Assembly: GCA_036936605.1 (NCBI GenBank)
Contig: JAUPFV010000001.1
Span: 74,605,910-74,669,909 of the forward strand
DNA length: 64,000 bases
Direction of reading: 5' to 3'
From: Limnanthes douglasii subsp. nivea
Lineage: Eukaryota; Streptophyta; Magnoliopsida; Brassicales; Limnanthaceae
Part shown: piece after piece, positions 49,901 through 59,900 of the stretch
Layout of the letters: the number at the start of each line of letters is the position of its first letter
Position numbering within the stretch: the first letter of the stretch is position 1
Position numbers and translations under genes: made by a program
Notes under the pieces: generated by a model
The model's input: the letters and a program-made list of their open reading frames with translations, nothing else
The model's database searches: none
What the model was told of the DNA's origin: nothing

Positions 49901-50660
49901 AGCCTGTCAACCTCTTGTACAATGACATCAGCCTTTTCTTTTGAGAAAGCTCTCCTCTTTTGTACCACTGGTGCCACATCTCTCCGGACAGATAGGTGAT
50001 GGGAAATCACCTCTGATGGAACTCCAGTTACATCAGCATTGCACCAAGCAAAAACGTGCTGATGGTCTTTCAAGAATTTCAACATTTCTTCTTTCAGCAT
50101 TGGTGGCATTTTGGACCTTATCTTGACGTTTTTTCCTTCTTCCAAGCAGTGTGTTTCAACCTCTTCAATCGGAATCAATACTCCAGGGGTCTCTCTGGGG
50201 TCATCAATTTCACCCTCACCCCCAGAAAGGCCCTCAAACTGCTATTGATCATTTATACGGACTGCCCCCAGCGTTCGTGGAGCCAAGGCAGTGGCATTGC
50301 ATTCTCTTGCAATCTTTTGGCTGCTCCGGACAACCCCAACCTGTCCCTGAACAACATACTTTAGACACTGATGGACTGTCGAAGCCACTGCATGCATCCT
50401 AGAGAGCCAAGATCTCCCTAGAATAGCATTGTAGCAGGTGGGACAATCCACCACAATGAAGAGTATTCTAACCATTTTCTTGAAAGGGCCCCTGCCCAAC
50501 AACACTTCTTCTTCAAACTCCCCGATCACATCGGCTGAGCTGCCCGTAAAACCCACAATCGACCTGTCCGACTTCTGAATCACAGTTGGATTTTTCATTC
50601 TCTTGTAAGTGTCTAGAAAAAGGATATTGGCAGAGCTTCCAGTATCTACCAGAATTCTCC
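46955..50660 (-). pseudogene. Inner Tat element protease, RT, RNase H, aRNase H and integrase (few breaks)
   Basis: The frame follows gag. The protease (RRILVDTGSSANILFL) starts after a one-base loss at 50672-50675. A TAG at 50242 (CAG expected) and a TAA at 48136 interrupt. The 50178-48136 segment has the RT (KKKNGKWRMCIDFTDLNR, catalytic YIDDMM at about residue 223), the native RNase H (SSCAISVVLVREVDGHPHP) and a second RNase H (VRTDGGSSTMGSGAG, NNESEYEAAIAGL, LLSDSQLLV), the dual RNase H typical of Tat elements. Integrase (48120-47131) has the HHCC zinc module (CDPCQRYI), WGLDIVGPLP, TTDNGPQFD and ANGQVEVANRT. A lost T at about 47131 shifts the last 58 codons (GKLAPTWEGPYTV), ending at 46955. 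Reverse transcription and integration enzymes; catalytic residues are all present. Confidence 0.93.
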
Positions 50661-52583
50661 TTATCTCATTGCCCCTATAGATGCTCCTATAACAACAGCA
50701 TCCTCATGAGGGCCAGCAATGTCTCTTAAATCATCCCCATCAAAGACAATGAATGGGAATGAATTTGGTGATTGATAAGAGGTCATGCCTCCTTCTAGCT
50801 GGGAGGCCAAATTATGAACATGCCTTTTTCTTGAAGAAGTAGTAGGAGCTGTCACAGTGTCCCCTCCGAAAATTGTCAGTGACTCGAAGAATTTAATGAG
50901 CCCGGAGACCGATCTAGAACGCTCCTCTATAGCACCCACTTTGTTTCTTGTTGGATCAGGATCCAAGTATTCAGATTCCACGTCAAACCTTTCAACTATT
51001 ACCATAGCCCCCTCAGGGGCAGCATTACCCGGACCAGCCCGGTGAGTGTTGTCAGGCCTGTTGCCTCCTCTTCTTTTAACGTATGCACCCAACTTTCCCC
51101 TTTCAATCAAGTTTTGTACCTCTTGCTTCAATGCTATGCAATCATCAGTGGTATGGCCAATATCATTGTGGTATTGGCAAAAAGAGTTGTTACGATGCTC
51201 TCGGGGAGATTGCAAGGTTACTGGTCTCTGGTAGTGTACCTCATCCTTTGTTTTATCGAAAATGGTTGCCACACTTTCTTTGAGTTCCGCAAACCACTCC
51301 GGTTGGACCCATGGTCCTCTTTTGTTTCTAGACTGTTGACTTTGAGCAGGAGCAGCTGGTTGAGACTGAGCTTTTCCCCTACCATGCCCCTGTCCGGTTT
51401 CTCTGGCTTTATTCCCGGATTGGTTTTGATTAGGAGTTGGTGCCACTGGGGTGGATCTCACCTGTCTGTGCACCCTGGTCTTTTTTGTTTCATCAACATT
51501 TATTTGCTTGCCAACTTGGTTTAGCAATCCTCCCCAGGTCATGGCTTTCTTCCTGGTCACCGAATCAGCCAGGTTGCCTGGGTTCAAACCTTGTCTTAGG
51601 GATGCTATTGCCACATGTTCAAAGCAATCAGCCAACCCATTCTTTGTGTTTACAACACGACTTATGTACTCCTTTAACGACTCATTTGGCTCTTGGGCAC
51701 AATGGATTATTGTGTCTCCATTGCCCTTCAGCTCCTTACTTCCCACAAACTGCCTTCGAAAGGCCACCCAAAAAGTATCAAAGTCTTTAATACAACCCTG
51801 AGGCAGGCTGTTGTACCATTTCAGGGCACTCCCCGTAAAAGATTGGGAGAATGCCCTACAGAGTAGTTTATCATCATCGTCAAAGTTCATCATGAAGTTC
51901 TTAAATTTCTCCAGATGATTGTCCGGATCAGTACTACCATCATACTTCTCCATCTTAGTGTTGTCAAACCTCTTGGGGAGGTTCCCGGATAGAATTTTAG
52001 AAGACAATGGAGATTGCCTCCAATTCCTTCCACGACTGAACACAGTATCCTCATTAGGAGTTGCAAAGATACCTGGCTCATCATGGAAGGCAAAAGGATC
52101 CATCAGCATCCGATCTACATGCCTCCGGTTGTGAGATGATCCTTTTCCAATATGCCTTTTCATTCTTCCATGGTGATCTCTTTTTCTGGAATATTTCTTA
52201 ACTTGCTTTTGTTTCTTCTTGGTTCGACCCTCATCACTGCTGGAGGACAAGGATTTTTCATTTCCCTCTCTATCCGAAGAGCTGTCCGAAGACTCTGAAC
52301 TTGATTCAGAACTCTCCACAGGCTTGGACCGGTGAGACTTTTTAGAGCTGGCATGTGTCTTCTTTGTACTCACATGAGTTTTTGAAGCCTCAGGCTCTCT
52401 AGGGTTGTCGGTGTGATGAACAACCGATGCCTTGGATTTCTCTTTCATGCCCATCTTGGCCTTTTCAGCCCTCAGGGCTTCTATCTCAAGCTTTAACTTG
52501 TCGCGCTCTTGGACAGTATACTCATCATTCTCCTCCACCACTTCGAGCAAGGCTGGTGGAAGCTCTGGATTATCCGGATTCAT
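50661..52583 (-). CDS. Inner Tat element gag polyprotein segment
   Basis: 640 codons open from the ATG at 52583, 52 bases after the primer site. The N terminus is a short coiled coil (VQERDKLKLEIEALRAEKAK), then a Ser/Lys/Arg-rich basic region (about residues 60-170), then the retrotransposon gag domain (MEKYDGSTDPDNHLEKFKNF, WYNSLPQGCIKDFDTFWVAF, about 210-330). A Gln-rich linker follows, and a Cys/His motif CQYHNDIGHTTDDC near 470. The segment ends at the frame break before protease. In the outer element gag and protease share one frame, so gag and pol were probably one polyprotein. Gag forms the particle and binds element RNA. Apart from its end the frame is intact. Confidence 0.93.
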   Translation of the reverse strand: MNPDNPELPPALLEVVEENDEYTVQERDKLKLEIEALRAEKAKMGMKEKSKASVVHHTDNPREPEASKTHVSTKKTHASSKKSHRSKPVESSESSSESSDSSSDREGNEKSLSSSSDEGRTKKKQKQVKKYSRKRDHHGRMKRHIGKGSSHNRRHVDRMLMDPFAFHDEPGIFATPNEDTVFSRGRNWRQSPLSSKILSGNLPKRFDNTKMEKYDGSTDPDNHLEKFKNFMMNFDDDDKLLCRAFSQSFTGSALKWYNSLPQGCIKDFDTFWVAFRRQFVGSKELKGNGDTIIHCAQEPNESLKEYISRVVNTKNGLADCFEHVAIASLRQGLNPGNLADSVTRKKAMTWGGLLNQVGKQINVDETKKTRVHRQVRSTPVAPTPNQNQSGNKARETGQGHGRGKAQSQPAAPAQSQQSRNKRGPWVQPEWFAELKESVATIFDKTKDEVHYQRPVTLQSPREHRNNSFCQYHNDIGHTTDDCIALKQEVQNLIERGKLGAYVKRRGGNRPDNTHRAGPGNAAPEGAMVIVERFDVESEYLDPDPTRNKVGAIEERSRSVSGLIKFFESLTIFGGDTVTAPTTSSRKRHVHNLASQLEGGMTSYQSPNSFPFIVFDGDDLRDIAGPHEDAVVIGASIGAMR

Positions 52584-52635
52584 TCGGACAGAATTTCTTT
52601 GCTTGGTTTCGAATACTTGATTCAGGCACCGTCGC

Positions 52636-52653
52636 CTCCCACTGTGGTCGCCA
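52636..52653 (-). other. Inner Tat element primer binding site
   Basis: On the minus strand TGGCGACCACAGTGGGAG, three bases after the 5' LTR; the same as in the outer element. Confidence 0.85.
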
Positions 52654-52656
52654 ATT

Positions 52657-53093
52657 TGGTGAGGATAAAAGTAGCCTGAGGGTAGGCTGGTAATTTCAAG
52701 TAGAGTTTCAGGGTGGTGTAAGGGTGTTTCAAGGTGGTGTAAGGGTGTTTCAAGGTGGAGAGAGAATTAAGCAGCTTGGCAGCAGTTAATTTTCATTACC
52801 AGAAGTTAATGCTGGTGGTTGAGTATTTATAGTATGTTATTTGGGCCCTTATGGGCTTTCGGGTCAAGTTTAATGGACTCAGGTCATGTTTAAAGACCCA
52901 TGAGTTCTAAGCAGGAGGACATGTAGCTTAGTCAAGAAGTGTTTAGGTTTTTTAGTACTTTTGTCATAGTTCGAACAACCTTAGGCTCACATTGGTTCGA
53001 AGAGATCTGTCCGGTCCAAAAGTTCTGTCCGGTGTTCGGAGAGAATTACACTGATCTGCCCTTCTGGGGAGCACTCCGAATTCGGACTCATCA
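52657..53093 (-). repeat. Inner Tat element 5' LTR (promoter)
   Basis: 437 bp, only two copies of the 21-bp repeat. TATAAATA on the minus strand at 52824-52831 is the likely TATA box, with transcription leftward. The 21-bp repeats then lie in the transcribed part. Confidence 0.96.
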
Positions 53094-53098
53094 GTACT

Positions 53099-53211
53099 GA
53101 CACTCTAGACTTTTCATTGACTCTTTTTTCTGCTTGTTTTATTGCTCTCAACGCTTCTATTTCAGCTCTCAACTGATCTCGCTCCTCGATAGTATGCTCA
53201 TTCGGATTCAT
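53099..53211 (-). pseudogene. Outer Tat element gag, N-terminal piece cut off by the inner insertion
   Basis: MNPNEHTIEERDQLRAEIEAL, a short predicted coiled coil, matches the start of the inner gag (VQERDKLKLEIEALRAEKAK). The frame enters the inner LTR at 53093. The matching 3' part resumes at 42622, on the far side of the inner element. Confidence 0.85.
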
Positions 53212-53263
53212 GTAAACAATGTTTCTTGCTGGTTTTCAATTATAGAATTCAGGCACTTTCGTG

Positions 53264-53281
53264 CTCCCACTGTGGTCGCCA
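53264..53281 (-). other. Outer Tat element primer binding site
   Basis: On the minus strand TGGCGACCACAGTGGGAG, three bases inside the 5' LTR. It is identical to that of the inner element. The TGGCGAC start resembles Arg-tRNA primer sites of other Tat/Ogre elements; the exact tRNA was not verified. Confidence 0.8.
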
Positions 53282-53284
53282 AAT

Positions 53285-53652
53285 TGGTGTGGTTTAGTTA
53301 CGTATGAGGGTAATTTTGTGAAGTGTTTTGGATGTTTTGTGGTTTTTAATTTTTAGAGTAGGTTGTAGTGAGATAATTAAGTTGTGTGCTAGTAATAAAT
53401 TTTGATTACCCTCATTAATGAAAGTGGTTGGGGTATTTATACTTAATTAATGATCTATGGGCTTATTGGGCCAGATTATGAAGTCGGGTCAAGGTTAAGG
53501 ACCCATTAGTAATCTGGTTTGAAGTGACTAGCAACTAGCTTAGTCAACATTTATTACATTTGTCATGTTCAAAGTATTATAATTGTGGTCATGGTCCGAA
53601 CTGTCGTTCGAATTAAGTCAAGACTCAGTAGCTAAATAATCTGATCTCATTA
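53285..53652 (-). repeat. Outer Tat element 5' LTR
   Basis: Begins TGGTGTGG; the end is mutated (CTCATTA for CTCATCA). TATAAATA on the minus strand (53434-53441) is a TATA box candidate. Confidence 0.9.
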
Positions 53653-54169
53653 GGTTTAAGGTTGGTCAAATGTGATGCCCATCATGTAGATTAGACCTTG
53701 GTCTTATAAATGTTGTGGTTCGAATTTATGATCCAATATATGGTATATCCTCACTTTTTTCTTATGGTGATGCGAAGATGACCTATTTATACGACTTAAA
53801 TGTGATCGATTATGATGTCAACAATGTTTCCTCTCATGATTTTTTTCTAATTTGAATCCCAACCCAATTCTAGAGACTACGCACTGCACGAGGATGATGA
53901 ACGATATTCAAAAGATACTTGTCGTTTTCTTTGAGAAAAATTATTTACGAAAAGATTACGGAGATGATTTATCGTCTTTAGGGTTTATGAGCCCTTATAA
54001 CCTTAAAACACATAACATGAGACCTAATTATTTATACTTTATGAAGAATAATATAAATGGTGGAGAATTGGGCCATATAACAAGAGACCTGATTATGAAA
54101 TTACTGTTTCATAATAATTTTTTTTGCAAGACTTCTACTAGTACTTGCAATAAATTGAATAAATTAGAA
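53653..54169. other. Intergenic flank right of the outer Tat element
   Basis: An open frame at 53852-54190 has no recognisable domain. No gene is supported. Confidence 0.4.
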
Positions 54170-54290
54170 TTCAGGACGTGTCCAACATGAGCCTTATAAC
54201 TGGTGTTAATATAAATAATAAAAAACGTAAGACTTGCATGCTAACTAAGATAAATAGAAAACCTTTCAAGGATATTTAAAAAGTAGCTAA
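54170..54290 (+). pseudogene. Trace of a Copia GAG-pre-integrase segment
   Basis: A short frame reads DVSNMSLITGVNINNKKRKTCMLTKINRKPFKD (given here only as a position: the key part is KTCMLTKINRKPF). It resembles the Cys-containing end of the GAG-pre-integrase region in Tnt1-like Copia elements. It is about 35 codons and isolated. Confidence 0.4.
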
Positions 54291-56089
54291 AATGTTGGAA
54301 CTAATACATAACGATTGATCTAATTTTCATGTTATTCTCATTAAACTATAAATGGTTCAAACCAGTTATTAATATCCAAAACACGTGATATATTGGGTCA
54401 GAATGAACAATTTAAATTCCAAAATTCAAATCAAAGTAAAATATTTGAATAAAACGAGGGTTGTATTTTTACACTAAGAAAAATACTATAGTATGAGCAG
54501 TTTATTAGCATTAAAATTCTTAGTGTACTTCCTTTTGGAATGTATTTATGCTCTTTACGAATTTAAATTTATGTTACTATTTTACATTAAAAAATTTGTT
54601 AATCCATTTAGTGCGAGTATTTTTAATGAGTAGTTACATTAAAAGTTAAGAGATATCGGGATTACCGATATGTATTCATATATTACTTAATATTATCTAC
54701 ATTAATTTTAACTTATCAAGTAGTGTTACGACTCTATATTAAAAGGCCTCCTTGTTATTTTGTAGGTTTTTAATTATGGTAAGTGTTGGTGAATGTTGAG
54801 TAGTATTTTACCGAAAGGGGAGACAATAAAAATATCTCAAAACAACAATTCAAATTGTCATTCTGAGTAGCGGTGCAAGATATGTGGTTTTATTAACGAT
54901 GGATACCTCAATGGCGTTTTATTGCCACCTAAGATTTATGTGGTTGGGATGTGGATCTTGAGGTTCTACACCTCAACACAGTTGATAGTCTCACAATTGT
55001 AGTTTGTATATTTCTCATCTCTTGACATAAATCTTCGATGTAAGAAATAACATTAGTATAATAGGGTTTTGGATATATATATATATATATATTTAGACTC
55101 ATGTAATTTAAATTTTTGAAATATCATACAATCTCTCTTTTCTGAGTAGTTGAACAAAATTTTCTCGACTGTAACATTTTGCAATGTTTTTCAATGATAT
55201 GAATAAAAAATGGTACTATATTCAACACACCTAATTATTTCTATTGTTGTATAAATTTGACCTCGATTTTAGAAATCATGACTACAATGATAATACTTTT
55301 ATTCAAATATCTTATTTGCACTATATTATACTAATTTTAATTCCTTAGTTCGTGATGTGGATCCAGGCCAGATGCTTCACAATGGATAATTATCCTGTAT
55401 TTTTTTATTACTTATATGTATAATTTGATTGTATAGTACTTCAAAAATTAATCCTCCCATAACATTTTATGTTTTATGTTTTATCTATTATTAAATAGAC
55501 ACCAAACACCATAAACATCCTATGTTTTTAAAATAGTGTTACTCGATGATATGTAGTTTGAGTAAATTTTATTAAGAGAAAAATATGATATTACATGGTG
55601 AAACCTGATTAATTATTATGAAGCATATCCAAGAGATTCTTCTTGATCATCGAACTGTGTAAGTACACGAAAATAAACAAAAAAAAAATCTTTTGGTTTA
55701 TGATTCTTTTTTGAAAAAATATTTGTCGGGACTTGTCAAAAAGTTAGTTGTTTATAACTTAACATGCATTATCTTATTTTATGTATGTATCCTAAATTTA
55801 TCTTATGTATTTTTTGTTATTGTTGAGAAACTTTATGTCTAGTGAGTTGTTTTCACCTTTTTTATTAGTTTATTTGTTATCAAAATCTAAAGGAAATGTA
55901 TTTGAGGAACTGCGAATGGTTATTTTCATCTACTAGCCTAATCAGTTTAAGTGACTAATTGAACTATTGTTTTTAAATTGGTTATTCAAGTTTCAAGAAA
56001 TTTGTCCTTGTATTTTCTTCTCCCGTTATTTGCTTTGAATGAGTTTTAATAATTTGTTTAACTTTTTGATTTAAATAACTCAGACAAAC
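54291..56089. other. AT-rich intergenic DNA
   Basis: No gene or clear repeat, apart from a short (AT)n tract near 55072-55091. Confidence 0.5.
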
Positions 56090-57850
56090 ATCCGATTATT
56101 TTTTAAGCATTTAGTTGTTAAAGGTAAATATTTAGATGTTACTGTAAATATTTATGTCAATATGAAATTGTAATTATCATAATATACATTAGTTGCCAAA
56201 AGAAGATTTAATTGTCGGGTTACAAATCTAGTTGTAAATCTAAACATTTATATTTTATGATATATAATTAGTCGTTTAGCTAAATATTTAAGTGCCAAGC
56301 TAAATATATAGCGGTCAAGGTAATCTTTTAATTATCAAGATAAACATTTACTATTATTATATATATTTAGATGTCCACTTTTAAGGTTGTCAAGATTTAT
56401 AGATGGCAAAAACTAAATGTTGGTATAACATGTGTTTGAGTTATATTTGAAACTAAAATTATTCAAATTACCATATCTTAAGATTTCAAAATTTAAAAAT
56501 AACAGGAACTTATCGATAATTATATTTTTCGAAACTGAATTTAAAGTAGCTATATTTTGATTACTTTTTAAGAAATTCAATTCATTTTTTGTTTTAAAAT
56601 ATTTTTATCGATTTCTAAAAAAACATCTCAAAATATTCTAATATATTAAAAAAACAACTCATTTGGTTTGTCTTAAAACAAATAAAATCTTGATAGTCTC
56701 GAGTTATGTTTTTCGACCTATAAATCTTAAGATATAAATAAAATTAAGTTTTCTTTATAAAATGTTGTTTGGAGAAAGAAAAATAAACATCTATATGTTA
56801 AATTTAGTTTTTATAAACATTTAATTATTTGATTAAATTAGTTATTATGGTTAAATTAACTTTTATAAACATTTAATACTTTGTTAAACTTTTTTCAAAA
56901 AATATGTAGTTGTTTGGTTAGATATTTAGTTGTTAGCTTATAAATTTAGCTTTCGAAATTAAAATTTTTAACTATTATGTTAGACATTTAGTTGTTAGGA
57001 TACAAATTTATTTTTTAAAGTTAAATATTTAGTTGTTACTATAAACATTTATATTACGTTAAATATGTAGTTATCAAAGGTAAAAATTGAGTTGTCAAGG
57101 TGAACATTTCATATATTTAGTTGTCATGTTAACCATTTAGATGTCATGTTATACATGAAGGTGGCATATTGAAACATTTGGCCTTCGGATGATAAATTCA
57201 GTTTTCAATATAAACATTTAGTTGTTAATGAAAAAATCATATGTCAAAATAAAAGTTAATTGGCAAGCTAGAGATGTAGACATTTAATTGTGAAGGTAAA
57301 CATTTAACTATTTATTTAAAATCTTTAGTTGTCAAAATTTCACCTATAACACATTTAGTTGTAGTTAATTTGCTATATATTAGTTGCTTAATTATATGTT
57401 CGAAGGTAGACATTTAGGTATTTGATGAACATTTAGTTCAGTTACTTAAAGTATTTATCTATTTCTTTGAACCACTTAGTTGTAAAAATTCACTTATAAC
57501 ACATTTCTGTCTGGTTAATTTGGTAAATATTTAGTCATTTATGTATATATTCAATGCTAGAAATTTAAGTTTTTTACGAATACTAAATTGTTATATGAAC
57601 ATTTAGATGTTACTTCTAAAATCATTTAGCTTTCACTAGAATACAATAATTGTTATTTTTTGTTAAGAGAATATTTACATGTAGATTTAATTGTTTCTTA
57701 TGTTCAGATGAAAAACATTTAAGTGTCAAAACATTATTTTCGCGTTTGCAAACATTTAGATGTAAACATATTTGTTTGTCATGTGAACAACTAACTCTTG
57801 GCGAAACCTACATTTTAAGTGCTTTAATAACTAAAGTTTAATATTTTAGT
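56090..57850. repeat. Degenerate AT-rich minisatellite (ACATTTAGTTGTCAAGGTAA-like unit)
   Basis: Dozens of imperfect units of about 20-27 bp with the core AACATTTAGTTGTTA or AACATTTAGATGTCA occur through 1.7 kb, split by an AT-rich stretch at about 56400-56800. Spacing is irregular. No coding capacity is seen. Confidence 0.75.
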
Positions 57851-58141
57851 ATTTAAAGGTTTAAAAAATAATTTGAATCCTTTAGCATATTTGGTTTTTA
57901 AAAATGAATCTAATTAAATGTATTTTAATTATTTAAAAAAATAGTTCAAAATTTAAATAAAGAAATCGCATTTATTTTTATTTATTTATAAAAATTTATA
58001 AAAACATATCGAATTGATCATTATTTTAGTACAAACAATTTGAAAGTTTTGGACTTTATTTCTAATATTTAAAAATCAAAATATGATAACTTGAAAAAAT
58101 AATAATATATCAAACTAAAAATAATTATCAATTTAAAATAA
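57851..58141. other. AT-rich spacer
   Basis: Nothing recognised. Confidence 0.5.
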
Positions 58142-58612
58142 AATTATAATAGGAGAATGAAAGGCCATGAGTGCTACACAAAACTCTTTCTTTGGGAACC
58201 ACAGATTCTCTTGCGAAATCGTAATCGTTTTTTCATCCTCTTCTCGAGAGATTGATTTTTTGCCTCCTTTAGATTGAAATCATTTCTCTAAGGATTTTCT
58301 CATCATCAAAAGAAAATTCTCAATTCAACCATCCAATCCAAATCAACCTCTGGAAGAAGTTTGAAAACTGAAGAATCCGGAAGAAGTCAGGGATTATGAA
58401 GAATGGAATCTGGAATAGAGTCGATTCAAGATTCACGTGAAGAAGAAAAAGAAAACCAGATTCAACATACCACCAACAACCACATAAGTCGAAGCCAGAA
58501 AGGAAAAAATCTTGAGAAGATTCAGGCTTTGAAGAACAATGGTGATATCAGAAATTGACTCAATCAAAAATGTGAAAAAATGGACTAGAATCAAAACATC
58601 TCAGTTACTTAG

Positions 58613-59708
58613 AGCTATGAGAAGGAATTTCTTTTACGAAATGGAGAAATAAAAAATGGGGATAACAAGAATGGATGGACAAAATCCTACAGTGAGGCTA
58701 TCAAACCGCAAAGAACGAAAGAAGAGCACCGGATTGGACCAGTAAAGCTCTTCACCAAAGAAGGCTTCAAAGCAATATCTTTCTCTAGGCAAGATAACTA
58801 TTTTCTTACATCGCATTCTTCTTTCACTCTGATTGACAAGTTTAATTTAGGTAGAACAAACATTAAAATTGTGAAAGATTTTATAGGAAATCTTAAGTTA
58901 AAAAATGCCTTTAACCTCTATATTCCTGACCAAAGACACATTTTAATAGAATTAAAAAACCATGATCACCTGAAAGTTTTGTGGAAAATAAATATTTGGA
59001 CCTACGATCAGTATTCCATGAGGCTCCTGAAATGGAAGCCTCAATTTAACCCCAAAATTGAATCCCCAATAACCCTAGTGTGGGTTACTTTCCCTAAGAT
59101 CCCAAAGTTTCTTTACAATAAAGAAGTTATAAATTCTATAGCTAAAACCATAAGAAGACCCTTATATATTTGGATCCCAAATATTAATAAATCTTGGTAC
59201 AACTACTGTCAAGCTTGGATAGAACTCGATGTATCAAGGCCTGCTAGTAGCAAAATATGGTTAGATTTTGATAATAAAGACGGTTTGTGGTTGGACATTA
59301 TATATGGAACCCTTCATGTATATTGTCTGGAATGTAAACATCTTGGGCATGCTTCTGAAAACTGTAAAAAAACTATTAAATGGGTTGTTATTCCTGAAAA
59401 CAATAATTCTAAGGATATGGAACCTCAAAAAAATCCTAATGAAAAAAAATAACATAATTCCTAAGATTAAATCAATAATTGTTAATCCTAATAAAAAAAA
59501 ATTGATTAAAATCTTAGATATCCAAAATCATGATGAATTAAAAATCTATGGTAACCAGTTATTTGAACCTAATAATAATAAGGATAACAACACTAATGAT
59601 AATCGTAATTCAATAGAGAGCCTTAACCCTAAAATAATAGATGTCCTTCAAGTAATTGAGTTTGGTAATAGGTTTAATAGATTGATTGATTCTTCTGATG
59701 AGAACTAA
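58613..59708 (+). pseudogene. LINE-3 ORF1: DUF4283-like and zinc-knuckle protein (broken)
   Basis: From about 58613 one frame runs to 59455 and reads ISFSRQDNYFL, KIVKDFIGNLKLKNAFN, HILIELKNHDHLKVLWKINI and WVTFPKIPKFLYNKEVI, a DUF4283-like RNA-binding domain. A CCHC knuckle (CLECKHLGHASENC, about 59324-59365) follows. A TAG at 58610 and the lack of an in-frame ATG leave the start unresolved. Near 59445 an A run shifts the frame. The C-terminal part continues to 59708 with Asn/Lys-rich sequence. Confidence 0.75.
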
Positions 59709-59900
59709 TCAAACTACTTCATTAATCCCAAAATTACTGGTAATTTACGAGGTTCTCTTGGTTTCAACATTAGAAATAAAGACAGAAAAATCAAAGATAC
59801 TAAAAAGAAAAAACAGTCTAAGAATAAAGAAAAAGAAAATAATCAACATATTAAATCTGGACCTTTAAAAGGTTTATCACCTTTACCTTTAACCTTCATT

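Larger units (their letters stand above)
42623..53093 (-). mobile_element. Inner Tat-type Ty3/Gypsy retrotransposon (young, nearly intact)
   Basis: LTRs at 42623-43080 and 52657-53093 begin TGGTGAGG and end CTCATCA. A perfect 5-bp duplication GTACT flanks them (42618-42622, 53094-53098). Excluding one 21-bp repeat unit, hand comparison finds 7 substitutions in about 437 LTR positions (about 1.6%). The element is 10471 bp and reads leftward with gag, protease, RT, two RNase H domains and integrase, then a 3-kb antisense gene. It landed in gag of an older relative of the same group. gag is one 640-codon open frame; pol has two stops and two single-base shifts. Confidence 0.97.
33129..53652 (-). 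mobile_element. Outer Tat-type Ty3/Gypsy retrotransposon (old), interrupted by a related element
   Basis: LTRs lie at 33129-33497 and 53285-53652. Subtracting the inner insertion (42623-53093 plus a 5-bp duplication), the element is about 10.05 kb. It reads leftward: 5' LTR, primer site, gag start (53211), [inner element], rest of gag (42622 to about 41000), protease, RT, RNase H, second RNase H, integrase, antisense gene, 3' LTR. Hand comparison gives about 44 differences in 368 LTR positions (about 12%), so it is old. The flanks are GGTTT on the right and GGTTT on the left if one T was lost at the left LTR border, which would be the target-site duplication. All frames are broken. Confidence 0.93.

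Noticed and set aside
51042..51801. Plus-strand frames of 116-160 codons over the inner gag
   Set aside because: They are antisense shadows of an intact 640-codon gag and have no domain of their own.
33129..53652. Endogenous pararetrovirus
   Set aside because: RT and integrase are of Ty3/Gypsy Tat type with LTRs, primer site and target duplication. No movement protein or coat region of a caulimovirus was seen.
53852..54190. 112-codon gene
   Set aside because: No domain, low-complexity composition, no splice or promoter context.
56090..57850. CRISPR-like array
   Set aside because: Units are degenerate, spacing is irregular and the DNA is plant nuclear; it is a minisatellite.
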